From the NCBI GenBank assembly GCA_905236545.1, contig CAJOQO010000007.1, positions 1-23,196 on the forward strand: a DNA stretch of 23,196 bases, read 5' to 3'. Both the position numbers and the translations under genes were made by a program. The notes beneath the pieces were generated by a model. The model had not been told where the DNA came from. It saw nothing but the letters and a program-made list of their open reading frames with translations, and made no database searches. The DNA is from an uncultured Lachnospiraceae bacterium. Its GTDB lineage: Bacteria; Bacillota; Clostridia; Lachnospirales; Lachnospiraceae. Within the stretch, counting starts at the first letter, position 1. The number at the start of each line of letters is the position of its first letter. Shown in pieces: positions 14,478 to 22,830 of this stretch.

Positions 14478-15563
14478 ATGGAAAAACTGAAAGTCGGAAT
14501 ACTTGGAGCGACCGGAATGGTCGGCCAGCGGTTTGCAACCCTGCTTGCGGATCATCCGTGGTTTGAGATTAGTGTACTTGCGGCCAGTCCCCGCTCTGAG
14601 GGGAAGACCTATGAGGAGGCCGTGCTCAGCAGATGGAAGATGACAGCTCCCATGCCGGAGCAGGTCAGGAATATGGTCATCCGGAATGTAAATGACGTTG
14701 AAGCGATCGCAGCGCAGGCTGACATGGTCTTCTCCGCGGTTGACATGTCAAAGGAAGAGATCCGCCGGATCGAAGAAGCATTTGCAAAAACGGAAACGCC
14801 TGTCGTTTCCAACAACAGTGCCCATCGCTGGACAGAGGATGTCCCCATGGTGATCCCGGAGATCAATCCGGAGCATTTTGACATCATCGAAGCGCAGAAA
14901 AAAAGACTCGGAACGACACGCGGCTTCATCGCGGTCAAGCCGAACTGCTCGATCCAGGCCTACACGCCCGCGCTCGCCGCATGGAAAGAATATGAACCTT
15001 ATGAGGTAGTAGCGAGCACCTACCAGGCGATCTCGGGAGCGGGCAAAACCTTCGCGGACTGGCCGGAGATGAACGGAAATGTCATTCCGTTCATTGGAGG
15101 AGAGGAAGAAAAGAGTGAGAAGGAACCGCTTAAGGTCTTTGGCAGGATCGAAAACGGAGTCATCGTTCCGGCCAGGGAGCCGGTGATTACGTGCCAGTGC
15201 GTCCGGATTCCGGTTTTGAACGGCCATACCGCGTCCGTCTTCCTCAGGCTGAGAAAGAAGGCGGAGAAGGAAGAACTGATTGAAAAACTTGTTTCCTTCC
15301 GCGGATACCCGCAGGAGAAAGCGCTGCCCAGCGCCCCGAAACAGTTTATCCAGTACTGCAGGGAGGAGAACCGGCCTCAGGTGAGCCTGGATGTGGATTA
15401 TGAAGGCGGAATGGGCGTATCGATCGGACGGCTTCGCGAAGACACGGTCTATGACTGGAAGTTCATCGGACTTGCGCACAATACTCTGAGGGGCGCTGCC
15501 GGAGGCGCGGTTCTGTGTGCCGAGACGCTGACATCCCTTGGATATATCCAGAGGAAACCGTGA
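14478..15563 (+). CDS. asd: Aspartate-semialdehyde dehydrogenase
   Basis: Asd reduces aspartyl phosphate to aspartate semialdehyde with NADPH, the branch point to lysine, diaminopimelate, threonine and methionine. The 361 residues belong to the archaeal/fungal-like branch of the family. Seen: nucleotide-binding GILGATGMVGQRF (7-19), SNNSAHR (111-117), the active-site Cys in VKPNCSIQAYTP (C157), the SGAGKTFADWPEMNGNVIPF segment, which has two extra motifs compared with the E. coli type, and the catalytic His in RIPVLNGHTASVF (H250). The ATG at 14478 is preceded by AGGGAGG at 14463-14469; 33 upstream in-frame codons are non-homologous. It heads a run of same-strand genes (topB, LbH, parE, parC) without clear terminators between them. 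Confidence 0.95.
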   Translation: MEKLKVGILGATGMVGQRFATLLADHPWFEISVLAASPRSEGKTYEEAVLSRWKMTAPMPEQVRNMVIRNVNDVEAIAAQADMVFSAVDMSKEEIRRIEEAFAKTETPVVSNNSAHRWTEDVPMVIPEINPEHFDIIEAQKKRLGTTRGFIAVKPNCSIQAYTPALAAWKEYEPYEVVASTYQAISGAGKTFADWPEMNGNVIPFIGGEEEKSEKEPLKVFGRIENGVIVPAREPVITCQCVRIPVLNGHTASVFLRLRKKAEKEELIEKLVSFRGYPQEKALPSAPKQFIQYCREENRPQVSLDVDYEGGMGVSIGRLREDTVYDWKFIGLAHNTLRGAAGGAVLCAETLTSLGYIQRKP

Positions 15564-15583
15564 CGGGGATGGATGGCTGCTGA

Positions 15584-17701
15584 ATGGGAAAATCACTGTA
15601 CATTGCCGAGAAGCCAAGCGTCGCGCAGGCATTTGCGTCGGCACTGGGCGAAACGATGAAAAAATATGACGGTTATCTGGAATCCGATCATCTTGTCATC
15701 ACCTGGTGCGTCGGCCATCTGATTGCGATGAGCTATCCGGATGCCTACGGGGAAGCGTATAAAAAATGGAGGTTCGACACGCTTCCCTTTCTCCCGGAAT
15801 CCTTCCGTTACGAGGTCATCCGTTCCGCTTCAAAGCAGTTTACCGTCGTCAGAAAACTCCTGAACCGGCCGGACGTGGATACCATCTATGTGTGTACCGA
15901 CTCCGGAAGGGAAGGAGAGTATATCTACCGCCTTGTCCGGCAGGAGGCCGGCGTAAAGGACAAGGTGGAACGGCGGGTCTGGATCGATTCCCAGACCGAT
16001 GAGGAGATTCGAAGAGGGATCCGGGAAGCGAAGCTTCTGAGTGCCTATGATACGCTGTCCGACGCCGCCTATCTCAGGGCGAAGGAAGACTACCTTATGG
16101 GGATCAATTTTTCCAGAGCGCTGACGCTTCGCTATGGAGACTCCATGGCGGTTTTCCTCGGGGAACGGTATTGTGTCATCTCTGTCGGGCGGGTCATGAC
16201 CTGCGTTCTGGGAATGATTGTATCCAGAGAGCGGGAGATCCGCCGGTTTACGGAAACTCCCTTTTACCGTGTCTTCGCACTCACTCCGGAGACGGACGGG
16301 CCCATCCAGGCGGAGTGGCGTGCCGTGGAAGGCTCCGCCTTCTATCAGAGTCCGAAGCTCTACCGGGAAAACGGGTTCCGGAAACAGGAAGACGCCAGGA
16401 AACTGATCGAGCTTCTGGAGCAGGGAGAAAAACCGTGGAAAGCCGGCGTACTGGAGATCCAGCGCAAGACGGAAAAGAAGAATCCGCCTCTTCTGTACAA
16501 CCTGGCAGAGCTTCAGAATGATTGCAGCCGGATCTTTAAGATCAGTCCTGATCAGACCCTGAGCATCGCGCAGGAACTCTATGAGAAGAAGCTTACGACG
16601 TATCCCCGGACGGACGCGAGAGTCCTGTCCGCCGCGATCGCGAAGGAGATCAGCAGGAATATCGGCGGTCTGACGCATTTTCCTCCGGCAGCCCCCTTTG
16701 CGAAGGAAGCGCTTGAGCGCGGAACCTGGAAAGGAATCGCCCGGACGAAATATGTCAACGATGCCCAGATCACGGATCACTATGCGATCATTCCCACCGG
16801 GCAGACCCAGGCGGTGAACGGTCTGTCTTCTCTCAGCTTCGGGGTATACTGCCTGATCGTGAAGAGATTTCTCGGGATCTTTTATCCGCCTGCCCTGTAC
16901 CGCAGGATCAGTCTGATCCTCGGGATCGGAAAGGAACAGTTCTTCGCTTCGTTCAGGCTTCTGAAGGAAGAGGGGTACCTTGCGGTAATGAAGCAGGAGA
17001 AACAGGAGAAGGAACCGGAGAAAGGATCGGAAAAAGAGGAAAGCGGAGACAGCCCGGACGGCGGAGAGACAGATCCCGGCGCGGGAGACGGACAGCTGTT
17101 CCGGCGTCTTGAAAAGATCCGCAAAGGAGACATCCTCCCCATTGAACGGTTTGAGATCAGAGAGGGAAAAACCTCTCCTCCCAAACGCTATAATTCCGGA
17201 TCCATGATACTGGCGATGGAGAACGCCGGCCAGCTGATCGAGGATGAGGAGCTTCGGGAACAGATCAGAACCTGCGGGATCGGAACCAGCTCCACCCGGG
17301 CGGAGATCCTGAAAAAGCTGGAGAACAACCGGTATATCTCCCTGAATAAGAAAACACAGATCCTGACGCCGACGCTGCTTGGAGAGATGATCTACGATGT
17401 TGTCCGCTGCAGCATCAACCCCCTGCTCAGTCCCGCGTTTACCGCGAGCTGGGAGAAGGGGCTGAACTATGTGGTGGAAGGGAAGGTTACCTCGGATGAG
17501 TATATGGAGAAGCTGACGTCCTATGTGGCAAAGTACACGAATCAGGTAAAGGCTGCCCATAACCAGAGCACACTGCTTCCGATGTACCAGGATGCGGCCC
17601 GGTTTTACCGGCCGAAGGACCGGGCGGGTACATCCGGTTCAGGATCTGAGGGAAAACCGGTAAAACGCAGAACCACCCGCAAAAGAGGACCGTCTCGATG
17701 A
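15584..17701 (+). CDS. topB: DNA topoisomerase III, type IA
   Basis: Type IA enzymes pass single strands through a transient 5'-phosphotyrosine break and decatenate replication intermediates. In 705 residues: TOPRIM domain with IAEKPSVA (7-14) and TDSGREGEYIYRL (105-117), and the catalytic Tyr in LTTYPRTDARVL (Y340), followed by the conserved IPTG and the GIGTSSTRAEILKKL segment. The TOPRIM DxDxE triad reads D106-S-G108-R-E110; the middle Asp is Gly, a variant I recall from other Firmicutes TopB proteins, so not in itself a sign of inactivity. A highly charged Lys/Glu/Gly-rich insert (about 466-510) interrupts the core, and no C-terminal zinc fingers are present. It starts 20 bases after asd with a weak ribosome-binding site. 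The copy lies among housekeeping genes, not in a mobile element. Confidence 0.9.
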   Translation: MGKSLYIAEKPSVAQAFASALGETMKKYDGYLESDHLVITWCVGHLIAMSYPDAYGEAYKKWRFDTLPFLPESFRYEVIRSASKQFTVVRKLLNRPDVDTIYVCTDSGREGEYIYRLVRQEAGVKDKVERRVWIDSQTDEEIRRGIREAKLLSAYDTLSDAAYLRAKEDYLMGINFSRALTLRYGDSMAVFLGERYCVISVGRVMTCVLGMIVSREREIRRFTETPFYRVFALTPETDGPIQAEWRAVEGSAFYQSPKLYRENGFRKQEDARKLIELLEQGEKPWKAGVLEIQRKTEKKNPPLLYNLAELQNDCSRIFKISPDQTLSIAQELYEKKLTTYPRTDARVLSAAIAKEISRNIGGLTHFPPAAPFAKEALERGTWKGIARTKYVNDAQITDHYAIIPTGQTQAVNGLSSLSFGVYCLIVKRFLGIFYPPALYRRISLILGIGKEQFFASFRLLKEEGYLAVMKQEKQEKEPEKGSEKEESGDSPDGGETDPGAGDGQLFRRLEKIRKGDILPIERFEIREGKTSPPKRYNSGSMILAMENAGQLIEDEELREQIRTCGIGTSSTRAEILKKLENNRYISLNKKTQILTPTLLGEMIYDVVRCSINPLLSPAFTASWEKGLNYVVEGKVTSDEYMEKLTSYVAKYTNQVKAAHNQSTLLPMYQDAARFYRPKDRAGTSGSGSEGKPVKRRTTRKRGPSR

Positions 17702-17770
17702 GATTTTCAGGGAAATTCTGACAGAATCAGTACAGCGGTTTTGCAAAGAGTCGAAAGAGGAGGTATTGCA

Positions 17771-18445
17771 ATGGAACAGTGCTTGATTGAGAATCTGTAT
17801 GATATGAGCGGAACGATCGCAGGAGCCTTGTTTGAAGGGCTGAAGTATCCGTGGGAGGCGCTCCCGCTGATCGGAGACTTCATCAAAAAGCTGGGACCTT
17901 CGCTGGATCCCGACATTTATGAGCAGAAGGGTGAGAATATCTGGATCGCCAGGAGCGCAACGATCGCACCCTCCGCGTCCATCACCGGGCCCTGCATCAT
18001 CTGTGAAGGAGCGACCCTGCGCCAGTGCGCATTTGTCCGCGGCAACGCGATCGTCGGGGAAGGCGCGACAGTCGGCAACTCTACGGAGCTGAAGAATGTT
18101 GTTCTGTTCCGTGACTGTGAGGTTCCCCATTACAATTATGTCGGGGATTCCATCCTCGGCATCAAGGCGCACCTGGGAGCCGGAGCCATTACGTCCAATG
18201 TCAAGGCAGACAGGAAAAACGTTGTGGTGAAGGATGGGGAGAAGCATTATGAGACAGGCCTCCGGAAGTTCGGCGCCATGCTTGGCGACCATGTAGAGGT
18301 CGGATGCAACAGCGTCCTGAATCCCGGAACGGTGGTCGGCCGCTGGACCAACATCTATCCCTTAAGCAGTGTCAGGGGCGTTGTTCCGGAGTATTCGATC
18401 TATAAGAACAGCAAAGACATCGTAAAGAAGGAACTGGAAGCTTAA
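17771..18445 (+). CDS. Left-handed beta-helix (hexapeptide) acyltransferase-like protein
   Basis: A 224-residue protein resembling the C-terminal half of GlmU without its uridylyltransferase domain. After a helical N-terminus with KYPWEALPLIGDFI, hexapeptide repeats run from about residue 56 to 200 (for example IAPSASITGPCIICEGATLR and VEVGCNSVLNPGTVVG), predicting a trimeric parallel beta-helix. Such proteins transfer acetyl or other acyl groups, or have become non-catalytic. HYNYVGDSILG resembles the active-site region of GlmU-type acetyltransferases, but the substrate cannot be read. The ATG at 17771 has GAGGAGG 7 bases upstream. It ends exactly where parE begins (TAAATG), implying coupled translation; the functional link to topoisomerases is unknown. 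Confidence 0.85.
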   Translation: MEQCLIENLYDMSGTIAGALFEGLKYPWEALPLIGDFIKKLGPSLDPDIYEQKGENIWIARSATIAPSASITGPCIICEGATLRQCAFVRGNAIVGEGATVGNSTELKNVVLFRDCEVPHYNYVGDSILGIKAHLGAGAITSNVKADRKNVVVKDGEKHYETGLRKFGAMLGDHVEVGCNSVLNPGTVVGRWTNIYPLSSVRGVVPEYSIYKNSKDIVKKELEA

Positions 18446-20371
18446 ATGACATCAAAAAAAGCGTATGACGCCGACTCGATTACGGTTCTCGAAGGACTCG
18501 AGGCTGTCAGAAAGAGACCCGGCATGTATATCGGGAGCACATCCCGGAAAGGACTGAATCATCTGGTTTATGAGATCGTCGATAACTCGGTGGATGAGCA
18601 TCTGGCGGGTTATTGTTCCCGGATCATCGTAACCCTGAATGACGACGGAAGCGCGACCATCTCCGACAATGGACGGGGAATCCCTGTCGGAATGCATAAG
18701 CAGGGAGTATCCGCGGAACGTGTCGTCTTTACGACACTCCATGCAGGCGGTAAATTTGAGAGCGGCGCATACCGCACTTCAGGAGGGCTTCACGGAGTCG
18801 GTTCCTCTGTGGTCAATGCGCTGTCCGAATGGATGGACGTTCAGGTCCGCCTGGACTCTAAGATCTATCATGACCGCTACAGAAAGGGGAAACCCGACCT
18901 GAAGCTGGAGAACGGACTTCTGCCCGTGATCGGAAAGACGAAGGAGACAGGCACCACGATCTCATTTTTACCGGATGAGACCATCTTTACACAGACAACA
19001 CGGTTTTCGTCCACCGACATTCAGAACCGCCTGCACGAGACAGCCTATCTGAACCCGGAGCTGACGATCGTCTTCCGGGATCTGAGGGACGGGCGGGATC
19101 AGGAGGTTTCATTCCATGAGCCGGACGGGATTCTCGGCTTTATCCGGGATCTGAACCGCAAGAAGGATGCCGTCTGCGATCCCATCTATATCAAGGGGGA
19201 GAGCGAGGGCATCCTGGTGGAGATTGCCATTCAGTACATCAATGAATTCCATGAAAATGTGCTGGGCTTCTGCAATAATATTTTCAATGCGGAGGGCGGG
19301 ACGCACCTGACCGGCTTCAAGACTGCGTTCACGACCGTCATGAATTCCTATGCCAGGGAGATCGGCGTTCTGAAGGAGAAGGATCCGAACTTTACCGGGG
19401 CGGATATCCGGAACGGGATGACCGCAGTGATTTCCATCCGCCATCCGCAGCCGTCCTTTGAAGGACAGACGAAAACAAAGCTGGACAACGCCGATGCGTC
19501 GAAGGCTGTCGCAAAGGTGACGGGAGATGAGATCACCCGCTTCTTTGACAAGAACCTGGCAACGCTGAAGGAAGTTCTTGGCTGTGCGGAAAAGGCGGCG
19601 AAGATCCGCAAGACCGAGGAGAAAGCGAAGACCAACCTTCTCACAAAGCAGAAGTATTCCTTTGATTCCAACGGCAAACTCGCCAATTGTGAGAGCCGGG
19701 ATCCGAAGAAATGCGAGATCTTTATCGTGGAGGGAGATTCTGCCGGAGGTTCCGCGAAGACCGCAAGAGACCGCAGCTTCCAGGCGATTCTTCCGATCCG
19801 GGGCAAGATTCTCAATGTTGAGAAGGCATCGATCGACAAGATCCTTGCAAATGCCGAGATCAAGACGATGATCAATTCCTTCGGATGCGGTTTCTCGGAA
19901 GGATATGGATTTGACTTCGATATCACAAAGCTCCGCTATGATAAGATTATCATCATGGCAGATGCGGATGTCGACGGCGCGCATATCTGCACACTGCTCC
20001 TGACGCTGTTCTACCGCTTTATGCCGGATCTGATCTACGAAGGGCATGTTTATATCGCGATGCCGCCGCTCTATAAGGCCATACCGTCGAAGGGGGAGGA
20101 AGAGTATCTTTATGATGATGATGCCCTGAACCGGTATCGCAGGAAGCACAAGGGTCCCTTCACGCTGCAGCGCTATAAAGGTCTGGGCGAGATGGATCCG
20201 GATCAGCTCTGGGAGACGACGCTCAATCCGCAGACCCGGACGATGCGCAGGGTTGAGATCGAGGACGGGCGCGCGGCCAGTGATGTGACCGCTCTCCTGA
20301 TGGGGTCGGATGTGCCTCCGCGCAAGGACTTTATCTATGAGCACGCACAGGACGCGGAGCTGGATGTATGA
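18446..20371 (+). CDS. parE: Type IIA topoisomerase subunit B (ParE, GyrB-like)
   Basis: The B subunit binds ATP and captures the transported DNA segment. In 641 residues: GHKL ATPase motifs EIVDNSVDE (43-51), DNGRGIP (74-80) and GGLHGVGSS (113-121), the transducer with QTKTKL (341-346), then TOPRIM motifs EGDSAGGSA (429-437), PIRGKILNVEKA (450-461) and MADADVDGAHI (504-514). These resemble GyrB more than E. coli ParE. The subunit A partner lacks a GyrA box, so I assign the pair to topoisomerase IV function by inference. The ATG immediately follows the upstream TAA; the Shine-Dalgarno AAGGAAC lies inside the preceding gene. Clostridia usually carry a separate gyrBA near dnaA; this would be their second pair. 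Confidence 0.88.
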   Translation: MTSKKAYDADSITVLEGLEAVRKRPGMYIGSTSRKGLNHLVYEIVDNSVDEHLAGYCSRIIVTLNDDGSATISDNGRGIPVGMHKQGVSAERVVFTTLHAGGKFESGAYRTSGGLHGVGSSVVNALSEWMDVQVRLDSKIYHDRYRKGKPDLKLENGLLPVIGKTKETGTTISFLPDETIFTQTTRFSSTDIQNRLHETAYLNPELTIVFRDLRDGRDQEVSFHEPDGILGFIRDLNRKKDAVCDPIYIKGESEGILVEIAIQYINEFHENVLGFCNNIFNAEGGTHLTGFKTAFTTVMNSYAREIGVLKEKDPNFTGADIRNGMTAVISIRHPQPSFEGQTKTKLDNADASKAVAKVTGDEITRFFDKNLATLKEVLGCAEKAAKIRKTEEKAKTNLLTKQKYSFDSNGKLANCESRDPKKCEIFIVEGDSAGGSAKTARDRSFQAILPIRGKILNVEKASIDKILANAEIKTMINSFGCGFSEGYGFDFDITKLRYDKIIIMADADVDGAHICTLLLTLFYRFMPDLIYEGHVYIAMPPLYKAIPSKGEEEYLYDDDALNRYRRKHKGPFTLQRYKGLGEMDPDQLWETTLNPQTRTMRRVEIEDGRAASDVTALLMGSDVPPRKDFIYEHAQDAELDV

Positions 20372-20386
20372 CCTGTTTTCGATACG

Positions 20387-20425
20387 CGGGCGGTTATTCT
20401 TTCCTCAGCGGAAAGGATACGCCCG
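20387..20425 (+). other. Hairpin between parE and parC
   Basis: CGGGCG (20387-20392) pairs with CGCCCG (20420-20425) and, after an asymmetric internal loop, TTCTTTCC (20397-20404) pairs with GGAAAGGA (20410-20417) around a 5-base loop. Only GTTTCAG follows, so it is a poor terminator. The 131-base gap is longer than other gaps in this gene cluster and shows no clear promoter. Confidence 0.45.
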
Positions 20426-20502
20426 TTTCAGAATCACCTGCAGAAGGGAAAAGGAATTGCTGACCAGCTCCTTACCAGTATATTTGAGAGACAGAAGAAA
20501 AA

Positions 20503-22752
20503 ATGGCAAATGAATTGATTCAGACAGAGTACGCGGAGATCATGCAGAAATCGTACATCGACTATGCGATGAGCGTAATTGTGGCCAGAGCCCTTCCCGA
20601 TGTGCGGGACGGGCTGAAGCCGGTTCAGCGGCGTACTCTTTACGATATGTATGAACTGGGGATCCGGTGGGACAAGCCTTACCGCAAGAGTGCCAGGATC
20701 GTCGGGGACACGATGGGTAAATACCATCCGCACGGAGACAGCTCGATCTATGGCGCCCTGGTTGTTCTTGCCCAGGAATTCAAGATGGGCCAGCCTCTCG
20801 TTGACGGGCATGGCAATTTCGGATCCATCGAAGGGGATGGAGCGGCAGCGATGCGCTATACGGAGGCCAGGCTGCAGAAGCTTACGCAGGAAGCCTTCCT
20901 GAGCGATCTTGACAAAGGGGTTGTCGAATTTGTCCCGAACTTTGACGAGACCGAGAAAGAGCCTTCCGTTCTGCCGGCGAGGATTCCCAATCTTCTGGTA
21001 AATGGTTCCGAGGGCATCGCCGTCGGAATGGCAACCGCCATCCCGCCCCATAACCTGGGAGAGGTGATCGACGCAGCGATTGCGCTGATCCGGGATCATT
21101 CCCTTACCAATGAAGATCTGATGAAGTATGTGAAGGGGCCGGACTTTCCTACAGGCGGAATCGTGGTGAATGCCTCGGATCTTGCCGGCATCTACGAGAC
21201 CGGCAGCGGCAAGATCCGGATCCGCGGAAGCGTGGAGGTTGAGAAGATCCCCCGCACCGACCGGAAGAGGATCGTGATTACACAGATTCCGTACACCATG
21301 ATCGGAGCCGGCATCGGCAAATTCCTGAATGATGTGGCAGCCCTGGCGGACAGCAAGCTGGGAAGCGATATCTCGGATATTTCCAACCAGTCCTCCAAGG
21401 AAGGCATCCGCATCGTCCTCGAGCTTCGCAAGGGAGCGGACGAGGAATACATCAAAAAGCTCCTTTACAAGAAAACGCGTCTGGAGGACACCTTCGGCGT
21501 GAATATGCTTGCCGTTTCCGACGGAAAGCCTGAGACGATGTCGCTTCACGATATTCTGGAAGCACATATCGAATTCCAGTTTGAGATCGCGACGAAGAAG
21601 TATCAGAGCATGCTTGACAGCGAGCTGTCAAAAAAGGAGATCCAGGAAGGCCTGATCCGCGCGGTTGATGTCATCGATCTGATCATCGAGATCCTTCGGG
21701 GATCCAGGGACCGGAGCATGGCAAAGCGCTGCCTCGTGTCGGGAGACACGGAAGGGATCCGGTTTAAGACAAAGAAGTCAAAGACCGATGCTTCGAAGCT
21801 TCGCTTCACGGAAGCGCAGGCGACTGCCATCCTGGAGATGCGCCTGTATAAGCTGATCGGCCTTGAGATCGCGGCGCTGACCGCGGAATATGAGGATACG
21901 CTGAAGAAGATAGAGCAGTATACCGATATTCTGAACAATTACAGCTCGATGGCTGACGTGATCGTCCATGAGCTGGAAGGCTATCGCGACACCTATGCCT
22001 CTCCGCGGAGAACGCAGATCTGTGATGAGGAGGAAGTGGTTCTTGAGGAGCGGAAAGCGGAAGCCTATCCCTGCGTTCTCCTGATGGACCGGTTCGGATA
22101 CGCGCGTACAGTGGATGAGGCTGTCTATGAGAAGAACCGGGAAGCGGCCGACGAGGAGAACCGGCTTGTCATACACTGCATGAGTGACTCCCGCCTGTGC
22201 GTTTTCACCGATATGGGAAAGGTTCATATCCTGAAAGCGGAGAAAATCCCGCACGGGAAATTCCGGGATAAAGGAACGCCGATCGACAATCTGTGCAATT
22301 ATGACTCAGGATCGGAAACCTTCCTTTCCGTCATGTGCCTCGATGAGATCAGAACGCAGCGACTGATCTTTGTGACTGCGTCTGGCTATATCAAGATGAC
22401 GGAAGGAGCTGAATTCGACGTTTCCAAGCTTACGGTCGCCTCAACGAAACTGGAGGAGGGAGACCGGCTGGTCAGCGTACATCAGGCGCATTTCCAGGCA
22501 GGATGCGTTATGATCACAAAGAACAGCATGGCGCTGCGGATCTCCGAGGAGGACATTCCTGTGCAGAAGAAAAATGCGCGCGGCGTTTACGGGATCCGTC
22601 TTGCCGAGGGAGACGAGGTTGAGAGTGTTTTCTATCTGGAAGACGGCTCACCCGCGGAGGCGGAAGTCAATGGACGGATGATTGCCCTGAACCGGCTGCA
22701 TATTGCGTCGAGGGGCTCCAGGGGGAGTAAGATCCGCAGGCAGATGAGTTAG
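20503..22752 (+). CDS. parC: Type IIA topoisomerase subunit A (ParC-like)
   Basis: Subunit A cuts and rejoins the gate DNA through a phosphotyrosine. In 749 residues: [18 protein letters not shown] (27-44), [15 protein letters not shown] (73-87), the catalytic Tyr in [14 protein letters not shown] (Y119), the tower and coiled-coil region to about residue 500, and a C-terminal beta-pinwheel of degenerate blades. A GyrA box (QRRGGKG-type) expected after the first blade is absent: that position reads [14 protein letters not shown]. This argues for relaxation/decatenation (topoisomerase IV) rather than supercoiling. The quinolone-contact position equivalent to E. coli ParC S80 is Ser but that of E84 is Gly. 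The Shine-Dalgarno is poor (AGAAG). The last gene of the cluster. Confidence 0.9.
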   Translation: MANELIQTEYAEIMQKSYIDYAMSVIVARALPDVRDGLKPVQRRTLYDMYELGIRWDKPYRKSARIVGDTMGKYHPHGDSSIYGALVVLAQEFKMGQPLVDGHGNFGSIEGDGAAAMRYTEARLQKLTQEAFLSDLDKGVVEFVPNFDETEKEPSVLPARIPNLLVNGSEGIAVGMATAIPPHNLGEVIDAAIALIRDHSLTNEDLMKYVKGPDFPTGGIVVNASDLAGIYETGSGKIRIRGSVEVEKIPRTDRKRIVITQIPYTMIGAGIGKFLNDVAALADSKLGSDISDISNQSSKEGIRIVLELRKGADEEYIKKLLYKKTRLEDTFGVNMLAVSDGKPETMSLHDILEAHIEFQFEIATKKYQSMLDSELSKKEIQEGLIRAVDVIDLIIEILRGSRDRSMAKRCLVSGDTEGIRFKTKKSKTDASKLRFTEAQATAILEMRLYKLIGLEIAALTAEYEDTLKKIEQYTDILNNYSSMADVIVHELEGYRDTYASPRRTQICDEEEVVLEERKAEAYPCVLLMDRFGYARTVDEAVYEKNREAADEENRLVIHCMSDSRLCVFTDMGKVHILKAEKIPHGKFRDKGTPIDNLCNYDSGSETFLSVMCLDEIRTQRLIFVTASGYIKMTEGAEFDVSKLTVASTKLEEGDRLVSVHQAHFQAGCVMITKNSMALRISEEDIPVQKKNARGVYGIRLAEGDEVESVFYLEDGSPAEAEVNGRMIALNRLHIASRGSRGSKIRRQMS

Positions 22753-22830
22753 CTCTTTCTGCTGCAGAAACATAGCGTCCGCGGCAGCAACGTTGCGTCC
22801 GCTGTAGAAGTGCCGGACCCGACGCAAACC

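Noticed and set aside
15830..17560. 576-codon frame antisense to topB, and similar long antisense frames over parE, argH, the GH13 gene and asd
   Set aside because: They mirror strongly coding genes, lack start signals and recognisable motifs, and are expected from codon bias in GC-rich DNA.
18446..22752. Naming the pair gyrB/gyrA
   Set aside because: The B subunit alone would allow it, but the A subunit has no GyrA box; topoisomerase IV is the better functional guess, with stated uncertainty.
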